Origin: a virus
Reading direction: 5' to 3' (one strand)
Length of the DNA stretch: 22,397 bases
IMG/VR virus record: IMGVR_UViG_3300042327_000981
Span: 1 to 22,397 of that record
The notes under the pieces were generated by a model. It had not been told where the DNA came from, searched no databases, and saw only the letters and a list, made by a program, of their open reading frames with translations. Both the position numbers and the translations under genes were made by a program. Shown here piece after piece: positions 7,819 through 13,352 of this stretch (its first letter is position 1; each line of letters begins with the position of its first letter).

Positions 7819-8949
7819 TTACCTCTTTTTCCGTGCCGATTCGAGCAGTGCTCGGATGGCTGCCTGCGCATCGCCGGTGGACCCGCTCTTTTTCGCGCGG
7901 TCCTTCAGTGCCTTGCTCTGCGCCTGCTGTGTCGCTGCCCGGTTGCTGGCCGCGCTCGGTCGGACGACCGGCGGTGCCTCGGTGAGCTTCTTGCGCACGT
8001 CCGCTTTCGCCTGCTGGATGCGTCGGTACAGCATCGCGTCGTTGAGCAGGCCCACCACGCGCGGGTCGGTCATGCCATCGAGTTCGGGCTGGGTGAAGCC
8101 GCGGGTAAGCGCGTGCTGAGCCACCTCAGTGCGATAGGCCTGATCGTTCCACTTCGGGATGGCGCGGCTGACTGCCGCGTAGGACGCCTTCAGGAGTTCG
8201 GCGCGTGCCGATTGTTCCTGCTGCGCGAGCTCGGTGCCCCGCTTCGCGACTGCCTGCTCCAGTTGCTGGAGTCCGGCTTCCAGGTCGCGCGCTTGCTTGT
8301 CGAGCTTCATGTAGCGGACCGGATCTTGCTCGGGGTCGGGCATGGCCCCCCGGATCGATGCGATCTGCTCACGGGTATTCTGAATCGTGGCGATCGGGAG
8401 CGCAAGCTCCTGCATGAGCGCCTGGCGCTGCGTGATCGCCTGCTCGCGGGCCGCCAGCAGTTGCGTCTGCTCGGAGACGCGCTGCATGCCCTGCGTGTAG
8501 TCGGCCTGGCGCATCGCGCCCTCGACCAGCGGCTTGGGCACCTTGTACGTGCGACCTTCGTGCTCGTAGTCGACCTCCTCGGGCAGGTCGGCCGCAGCGG
8601 GCTCGTCTTCCTCGGCCCCCGGGATGCCCGGGGCGTCGTCGTCCTCGGCGGGCGCTGCGTCGGCGCTGTCGTCGGGGGCGTCCGGCAGCGGCGTGCCGTC
8701 GGTGTCGTCGGCCGCCGGCGCGGGCGCGGGGGCCGCCTCGCCGGTCTCCTCGCCCTTGAAGCGCCCGTTCGCCTCCCGGCCGCCCTTGGGCTCGCCGCGC
8801 GACCGGGCGAACAGGTCGGCGAGCTGCGACTCGGCTTGGCTCGCGGACAGGCCGGAGGGCTCGGGCGCGGCGGAAGGCGCCGTTGCGGGTGCTGCAGGCG
8901 GGGCCGCCGGCGCAGCAGGTGCTGCCGGGGCTGCGATGGGCTGGACCAT
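7819..8949 (-). CDS. Scaffolding protein, 376 aa
   Basis: ATG at 8949 with AAAGGAG about eight bases upstream. The first 30 residues are almost only Ala and Pro; residues 45-140 are acidic and disordered (TDGTPLPDAPDDSADAAPAE, then EDDDAPGIPGAEEDEPAAAD). From about residue 150 (LPEEVDYEHEGRTYKVPKPL) a folded segment leads into long charged helices that look like a coiled coil (residues about 180-275, with LDKQARDLEAGLQQLEQAV). The C-terminus is short and basic (RALLESARKKR), like the coat-binding tail of P22 scaffold. The place directly before the capsid gene supports this. There is no protease motif, so it is probably not a fused maturation protease. The Ala/Pro-rich N-terminus is poorly conserved in such proteins. 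Confidence 0.85.
   Translation of the reverse strand: MVQPIAAPAAPAAPAAPPAAPATAPSAAPEPSGLSASQAESQLADLFARSRGEPKGGREANGRFKGEETGEAAPAPAPAADDTDGTPLPDAPDDSADAAPAEDDDAPGIPGAEEDEPAAADLPEEVDYEHEGRTYKVPKPLVEGAMRQADYTQGMQRVSEQTQLLAAREQAITQRQALMQELALPIATIQNTREQIASIRGAMPDPEQDPVRYMKLDKQARDLEAGLQQLEQAVAKRGTELAQQEQSARAELLKASYAAVSRAIPKWNDQAYRTEVAQHALTRGFTQPELDGMTDPRVVGLLNDAMLYRRIQQAKADVRKKLTEAPPVVRPSAASNRAATQQAQSKALKDRAKKSGSTGDAQAAIRALLESARKKR
7822..7826 (-). promoter_or_regulatory. Ribosome binding site of the major capsid gene
   Basis: AGAGG on the minus strand, eight bases before the capsid ATG. It lies across the last codons of the scaffold gene, so ribosomes ending on the scaffold are placed at the capsid start. 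It is also next to an A-run (AAAAAG) that could be slippery. Confidence 0.7.
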
Positions 8950-8952
8950 GGG

Positions 8953-9237
8953 TCAGGCTCCTTTGCCGGCTTTCCGGCGTTGTTCGAGCTGCAGGTTGGC
9001 GAGACGCCCGGTGGTGGCCACCGTCACGACGTGCTTGTGCGTCATCCGCAGCGCCTTGACCATCAGCAGCAGCTCGTGGTGCCCCTCGCGGTCGCGAATG
9101 GGGGCGTTGATCCACTTGTCGATCAGGGCGCGCTCGGTCGTGCTGAACGCCTCCTGGAACATCGGTTCGGCAAGCAGGGCCGCCGCGCGTGCACCGCGGT
9201 TCGACTCGTCGTGCAGCTTCTCGTTGCCGTCGCTCAA
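8953..9237 (-). CDS. Conserved phage protein of unknown function, 94 aa
   Basis: ATG at 9237, overlapping the stop of the preceding gene (ATGA), and ending three bases before the scaffold start. It is all helical and hydrophilic: NRGARAAALLAEPMFQEAFS, then ERALIDKWINAPIRDREGHH, then ELLLMVKALRMTHKHVVTV, and a basic end (RLANLQLEQRRKAGKG). I know similar small proteins from the same position in many phages, with a shared 'W...P.RD.EG...L' core, but no function. It could bind portal or scaffold. The gene order and coupling make it real. Confidence 0.75.
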   Translation of the reverse strand: MSDGNEKLHDESNRGARAAALLAEPMFQEAFSTTERALIDKWINAPIRDREGHHELLLMVKALRMTHKHVVTVATTGRLANLQLEQRRKAGKGA

Positions 9238-9788
9238 ATCAGCAGCTCCAAGGCAAGGAATGCGTCCATGTCGTCCTCTTCGATCTCGGCGTCGCGGCGG
9301 GCGGCCTCTTGGAGCGCACGCTCCATCAGCGCCTGCGCCTCGGCCTGAGCGGCTTCCTGCTCGCGAATGAGCGCGGTCGCAAAGGCCCGCAGGTACTCGG
9401 CACGCAGGTCGCGCTGAGCGATCGGCGCAGGGTCGATGCCCGCGAGCTGCTGCGTAGGCGGCAGGCCGACGTCTATGACCTGCAGCGCGGCGTCAAAGCG
9501 GCCGGCGGCCTTGCGTGCGCGGCGCTTCGTCTCGCGGCTGGTCTGCGCGACCGGCTCGGGCTGGGGTGCGCGACGCGCCTCCTTGGCGGCGTCCTCGGCG
9601 GCCCGACGCGCCACCAGGTCGGCGATCTCTGCGTACGGGCCGACGTAGGTGCGCCCTTCGATGCGGATTGCCACGCGAGGGCCGCGTCTGCTGCCGCCAC
9701 CGGGGGCGCCGACGGGCTGCTGCGCCGTCTCGATCGCGCCCCAGGACGCCCCCCAGGCTGCACCCCACGACTTGCCCCATGCGCTCAT
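9234..9788 (-). CDS. Trp-Gly-repeat phage protein with coiled-coil C-terminus, 184 aa
   Basis: I chose the ATG at 9788, which overlaps the stop of the fibre gene as TGATG; the open frame extends far upstream but there it lies on top of the fibre gene. The N-terminus has three W-G units in a row (WGKSWGAAWGASWGAIE), then a Gly/Pro hinge, then a small beta element (VAIRIEGRTYVGPYAEI). The remainder is Ala/Glu-rich helix (RREAQAL-type composition; DLRAEYLRAFATALIREQEA, EAQALMERALQEAARRDAEI) ending in an acidic tail. Small proteins with repeated WG near the head genes are common in phages; their function is unknown. The acidic helical tail could bind the portal or scaffold. Confidence 0.75.
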   Translation of the reverse strand: MSAWGKSWGAAWGASWGAIETAQQPVGAPGGGSRRGPRVAIRIEGRTYVGPYAEIADLVARRAAEDAAKEARRAPQPEPVAQTSRETKRRARKAAGRFDAALQVIDVGLPPTQQLAGIDPAPIAQRDLRAEYLRAFATALIREQEAAQAEAQALMERALQEAARRDAEIEEDDMDAFLALELLI

Positions 9789-12700
9789 CACGCCGCCGGA
9801 CCCCACGGATCGGCCTCGACGCCCGTGCCGACCACCTCGATGCCCTTGACGTAGCGCACGTCGGCTGCGATCGGCTCTGCGGCTGCGATGGCTGCGGCTG
9901 CTGCGGCTTGGACTTCGGCGGCATCGGGCACGGCTGCGATGGCGGTCTGCGTGGCGTCGTGCTCGGCCTGCGCGGTGACGGCGCGAGCCGCGGCTGCGGA
10001 CTCGGCTTCGCGCGTGCTGACGGCCACGTCCAGCCGCGACTGGATCAGCGCGTCGAGCGCAGCCAGCGTGGACGCCTGGGCGAGCTGCACCTCGGCGCCG
10101 TAGAACAGGCTCACGATGCCGTTGTTGCCGAAGTTGATCCGCTGAGTCGCGGGCAGGGTCCGCATCAGGACTGTGCCACCCGCGTCCTCGCGCCGGAAGT
10201 AGGCCTCGACGTCGAAGTTCGCACCAACGGTGAACGTCTTCTCGCCGCCGCCCGTGAACGAGTAGAGCACCACGTTGTCGCTCACGCGAATGACGCGCGT
10301 GACGTCGGTCGGGTTCGGCCCTTGGAGCGTGATTGTCGCGTCGCCCACGACCCACAGGCTCGGGTTGACGTCGGTCGGCAGGCTGATCTGATTGAGCTTG
10401 GTGTACGGGTTGGTCTGCCCGGCGGTGACGCGCAGGCGCATCTCCAGCCCCGTGCCGCCCGCCGCGTAGCCAGTCAGCGCCGCGAACGCGCTCGCGAGGT
10501 TTGCGCCTGTGAGCGCCGCGTAGGCGGGCCACGCGGTGCCGGGCACGCGCATGGCGAACTCGGTCACTGTGACCGAGCCCATTGTCTCGGTGCCCGCCAG
10601 CAGGCGAGCCCGGCCGTAGGCGTAGGCGACGCCCGGCTCGGTGCCGCCCGTGAGCGCGGCGCCGTTGACCGAAACGATGAGGCCGAGCCCCGCGTAGATG
10701 CCCGTCCCGGTGATCGTGTAGCCGCCGCCGATGCTCGTGCCGCTGACAGTGGCGTTGCCGGTGCCGACGACCGCGATGACCGCGGCGAGCGCGGTGGCCG
10801 CCGCCGCGTTGAACGCGAGCGCGCTGGTCGTGCCCAGCACCGTGCCGGCCGCGTTCGCGATCGTGAGGGTGAACGTCCCGCCCGTCGGCACACCGGGCGC
10901 CTGCGCGATGTTGACGTTCGCTGCGGCGCCCGGTGCATCGACGTACAGATACGGCGCAACGCTCTGGAAGCCCGTGATCCCGTGCATCGCGAACGGCATC
11001 GTGATCACCGCCGTGTCCCCGGCCTCGGGCAGCAGGAACGCGCCCAGCGCGTCGGTGTAGGCCGCGCCGGTCAGTTCCAGCGAGGCGCCCGCACCGAAGG
11101 GGCCGAACGTCACATGCCCGGTCGTCGGAGTCAGGCTGGGGTCGGTGTAGTTCCCGCCGACCCAGTCGTTCACGCCCGAGAAAGTCTCGGTGATGCCAGC
11201 GATCGTGCTCGACACCATGTCGTACTGGCCGCCCTGGCACGCGTCGAGGCCCGCCGCAAGTTGCGCGGTCGCGAACGTCGCGAACAGCTTGCGCGCGATG
11301 AGGTTGTTCGCGAGGAAGGTCGAAGGTAGGTCGATGAGCGGGCCGCTGCGCACGTTCGCCAGCGAGACGTTGGCGATCTCCAGCCCGCCGCAAGCCATCG
11401 ACAGCATGGCTGCGGTGTTGTTCGTGCCGTCGCTCACGCCGCCCAGCACCTTGAGGTTGGACGACGCCGCGTCGGTGGCGATGATGTAGCTCCGCGCGCT
11501 GCCGGGGCCGGCGTCTGCGTATCCCGCGAAGGTGCAGCCGGTGCAGTTCGTCGTCAGGACGGCGTTCATCGCGTTCGCGGAGCTTTGCGTGTTCAGGGTC
11601 GTGTCGGCGTACTGGTAGCCCGCGATCGTGCATCCGGTCAGGTTGGTGAACGACAACGAGGCGCCGATGCCGACGAGGTTCGTCAGCTTCAGCCCGGCCG
11701 GGATCGTCAGCACCTGCAACGTGCGGTTGCCGGTGGTGCTTCGCGTCCCGTAGAACGTGGTGGTCACGCGGTCGAGCGCGGTGAGCGCAGGGGCGACGTT
11801 GAGGTTGAAGCCCAGCGGGTTCTTCGCCCCGGTGACGACGCGCTTCATGCTGACCGGGCCGAACACCGACGCGATCTGCGAGGCCGAGACGCTGGCGAAC
11901 GGGGTCCGGCTATGCGCGAACCCGTCCAGTTCGACGCCGCCGTTGCTGCTGTTCGCCTGCCACGCATCGCCGCCGATGCCGACGTTCACCAGCCGGATGG
12001 ACTTGAACTGGTCGGTGACCATTCGGAACTTGTCCGAGATGCTGCACCACTCGCAGTCCATAGTGCCCAGCGGCGACAGGTCGATGGCCGACAGGTTGGC
12101 GGGGGCGTTCTCGAAAACGATCGCCTGCGGGTTCGTGCCGCCGGTCAGCGAGTTGTTCGCGATGCGCGTGCCCAGCCGCTCGTTGGCGTAGGCGCCGGCC
12201 CATGTCACCGACACTGAGGTAGGAATCGGGCCACCGCCGGGCGTCACGGTGCCGACGCCGGTCACCGCCTCGATCGCCGTGTCGATCTGCGCGCTCGTCG
12301 CGTTGAACGGGATCGCCGCGGTCGTGCCCAGCACGGTGCCATTCTCGCGGCTGATCTCGATGGTGAACGTGCCGCCGGTCGGCGTGCCCTGCGTGGAGAC
12401 GGATAGAACCCGAGTCTGGTTCGTCAGCAGCCGGTTGCTGATGAAGATGTTTGGGATGCGGACCGCGCAGCCCGCCGGCACCGCGCGCCCGTTGGTGTTG
12501 TCGCCGCAGCGCAGGGTGCGGTTGGTCTCGTGCCAGAACAGCGCCTGCCCGGCGACGGTGTTTCCCGCACTGAACGCGGTCGGGTCCGCGCCGCCGACGG
12601 TCGTGTTCGCCCCGACGTTAAGGTTGAACTTCGGGTCTTCTTGGACGACAAGCCACGGCATGAACACGCCGCTGCCCGCGCTCTCCTCGACCTCGACGTA

Positions 12701-13039
12701 GGTCATCGTCTTGATGACGCCGCCGAACAGCGCGGTGAAGTCCCACGTCTGCGCCGCCCCCGTGCCGGCCGCGAGCGACATCGGAGCGCCACGGATCTCC
12801 AGCACACCCCCTGCCTCGAACCGCAGGTCGTGGTCCATGTCGTGCAAGTCGAAGATCAGAGGCACCGTGGTGCTGCTGTTCTCGATCCGCAGCTTGCCGG
12901 ACGTGATGCACTGGATCGTGCCGGGGCGTGTCGCAGGCGTGGCGCTCACGGTCAGCGTCGCGCCGTTGCGGATCTCGATGATCTCGGCCTGCGCGTAGCT
13001 GACGCCGGTGAGGTTGGTGCTGCTGGTGACGATAGCCAT
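9788..13039 (-). CDS. Large fibre-like virion protein, 1083 aa
   Basis: ATG at 13039, overlapping the TGA of the 56-aa gene. Residues 1-30 form a short N-terminal module that is repeated in the 33-aa ORF upstream. Residues 218-312 and 716-808 are two copies of one domain (GTPTGGTFTIEISRENGTVL against GVPTGGTFTLTIANAAGTVL), of the 'GGTFTL...G' type I know from many phage structural proteins. The rest up to about 980 is Ser/Thr/Asn/Gly-rich beta-like sequence. The C-terminus is an Ala-rich coiled coil (990-1055) followed by YVKGIEVVGTGVEADPWGP, a frequent C-terminal end in phage fibres and appendages. It is therefore likely an extended adhesin. No enzymatic motif is visible. Confidence 0.8.
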   Translation of the reverse strand: MAIVTSSTNLTGVSYAQAEIIEIRNGATLTVSATPATRPGTIQCITSGKLRIENSSTTVPLIFDLHDMDHDLRFEAGGVLEIRGAPMSLAAGTGAAQTWDFTALFGGVIKTMTYVEVEESAGSGVFMPWLVVQEDPKFNLNVGANTTVGGADPTAFSAGNTVAGQALFWHETNRTLRCGDNTNGRAVPAGCAVRIPNIFISNRLLTNQTRVLSVSTQGTPTGGTFTIEISRENGTVLGTTAAIPFNATSAQIDTAIEAVTGVGTVTPGGGPIPTSVSVTWAGAYANERLGTRIANNSLTGGTNPQAIVFENAPANLSAIDLSPLGTMDCEWCSISDKFRMVTDQFKSIRLVNVGIGGDAWQANSSNGGVELDGFAHSRTPFASVSASQIASVFGPVSMKRVVTGAKNPLGFNLNVAPALTALDRVTTTFYGTRSTTGNRTLQVLTIPAGLKLTNLVGIGASLSFTNLTGCTIAGYQYADTTLNTQSSANAMNAVLTTNCTGCTFAGYADAGPGSARSYIIATDAASSNLKVLGGVSDGTNNTAAMLSMACGGLEIANVSLANVRSGPLIDLPSTFLANNLIARKLFATFATAQLAAGLDACQGGQYDMVSSTIAGITETFSGVNDWVGGNYTDPSLTPTTGHVTFGPFGAGASLELTGAAYTDALGAFLLPEAGDTAVITMPFAMHGITGFQSVAPYLYVDAPGAAANVNIAQAPGVPTGGTFTLTIANAAGTVLGTTSALAFNAAAATALAAVIAVVGTGNATVSGTSIGGGYTITGTGIYAGLGLIVSVNGAALTGGTEPGVAYAYGRARLLAGTETMGSVTVTEFAMRVPGTAWPAYAALTGANLASAFAALTGYAAGGTGLEMRLRVTAGQTNPYTKLNQISLPTDVNPSLWVVGDATITLQGPNPTDVTRVIRVSDNVVLYSFTGGGEKTFTVGANFDVEAYFRREDAGGTVLMRTLPATQRINFGNNGIVSLFYGAEVQLAQASTLAALDALIQSRLDVAVSTREAESAAAARAVTAQAEHDATQTAIAAVPDAAEVQAAAAAAIAAAEPIAADVRYVKGIEVVGTGVEADPWGPAA
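10616..10894 (-). repeat. Second copy of a ~93-residue domain in the fibre gene
   Basis: Encodes residues 716-808. It aligns with residues 218-310 (12110-12388) from the PTGGTFT start through GTVLGTT and FNA motifs to an 'LTGGT.P' end. Some DNA words are still shared, such as GTGCTGGGCACGAC on the coding strand. Confidence 0.75.
12110..12388 (-). repeat. First copy of a ~93-residue domain in the fibre gene
   Basis: Encodes residues 218-310, with the same PTGGTFT, GTVLGTT and SLTGGTNPQ landmarks as the copy at 10616-10894. Probably an Ig-like beta domain; the fold is inferred. Confidence 0.75.
12953..12997 (-). repeat. 45-nt direct repeat, copy in the start of the fibre gene
   Basis: Codons 15-29 of the fibre gene. 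It matches 13228-13272 at 43 of 45 bases by hand alignment, while codons 1-14 of the two ORFs match mainly at protein level. Confidence 0.85.
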
Positions 13040-13209
13040 CAGTCGCGCACCTTATCCACGATCCACGTCCAGCCGTGCGACTGGCGCGGCGGCGAGAGCG
13101 CGGCACGCTGCTCGTCGGACAGGCTCGTGTCCTGCATCAGCGCGTCGTACAGCATCTGCGCGTATGCCAGGTCGGTGAAGATGTGATGGAGGGACGGATC
13201 GGGTTCCAT
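13039..13209 (-). CDS. Small hypothetical protein, 56 aa
   Basis: ATG at 13209, three bases after the end of the 33-aa ORF, with GGGGAGG eight to nine bases upstream (in the end of that ORF). It ends TGATG on the start of the fibre gene. The sequence starts MEPDPSLHHIFTDLAYAQML, then YDALMQDTSLSDEQRAALSP, and ends HGWTWIVDKVRD. I do not recognise it. The strong ribosome binding site and exact coupling to the fibre suggest a real product, perhaps a chaperone or connector of the fibre. Confidence 0.65.
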   Translation of the reverse strand: MEPDPSLHHIFTDLAYAQMLYDALMQDTSLSDEQRAALSPPRQSHGWTWIVDKVRD

Positions 13210-13212
13210 GCG

Positions 13213-13314
13213 TCAGCCCTCCCCGCGCAGCGTCGCGCCGTTGCGGATCTTGATGGTCTCGGCCTGCGCGTAGGACACGCTGGTCAGGTTCTGACTGGTC
13301 GTTACGATCGCCAT
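13213..13314 (-). pseudogene. 33-aa ORF, truncated duplicate of the fibre N-terminus
   Basis: ATG at 13314, TGA at 13213. Its first 29 residues match the first 29 of the fibre at 24 positions (MAIVTTSQNLTSVSYAQAET against MAIVTSSTNLTGVSYAQAEI). After residue 30 it stops (LRGEG) where the fibre continues for more than a thousand residues. The start overlaps an 11-codon ORF by TGATG. It may be the stub of an earlier fibre gene, or a short functional anchor peptide that is still translated. I call it a remnant, but the intact coupling on both sides leaves the second option open. Confidence 0.6.
13228..13272 (-). repeat. 45-nt direct repeat, copy in the 33-aa ORF
   Basis: Second copy of the repeat at 12953-12997, with two mismatches. 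The copies are in direct orientation 275 bases apart, on both sides of the 56-aa gene. Confidence 0.85.
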
Positions 13315-13349
13315 CAGGCTGCGTCCTCGACGATCAGGTCACGGGGCAT
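13314..13349 (-). CDS. Possible 11-aa leader peptide
   Basis: A minimal ORF (MPRDLIVEDAA) beginning three bases after the end of the spike gene and ending with a TGATG overlap on the 33-aa ORF. It carries no strong ribosome binding site of its own. It might only pass ribosomes from the spike gene to the next start, or be the last trace of a shortened gene. Its end (LIVED) faintly recalls the end of the 56-aa protein (WIVDK), which occupies the same position before the fibre, so both may descend from one duplicated unit. Weak evidence. Confidence 0.25.
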   Translation of the reverse strand: MPRDLIVEDAA

Positions 13350-13352
13350 GGG

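Noticed and set aside
7807-9348. Plus-strand 513-codon open frame opposite the scaffold gene
   Set aside because: Gly/Arg/Leu-rich, no recognisable domain, overlaps several supported genes.
9515-11329. Plus-strand 604-codon open frame opposite the fibre gene
   Set aside because: Low-complexity Arg/Ala/Gly product without motifs, on top of a well supported minus-strand gene.
9789-11633. Upstream part of the open frame that ends with the 184-aa gene
   Set aside because: Runs out of frame over the fibre gene with an Arg/His-rich meaningless translation; the real start is the ATG at 9788 coupled to the fibre stop.
12953-13314. Diversity-generating retroelement (template/variable repeat) as explanation of the repeat near the fibre gene
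   Set aside because: No reverse transcriptase gene is present, the repeat is at the 5' end instead of the 3' end of the gene, and the differences are not adenine-specific.
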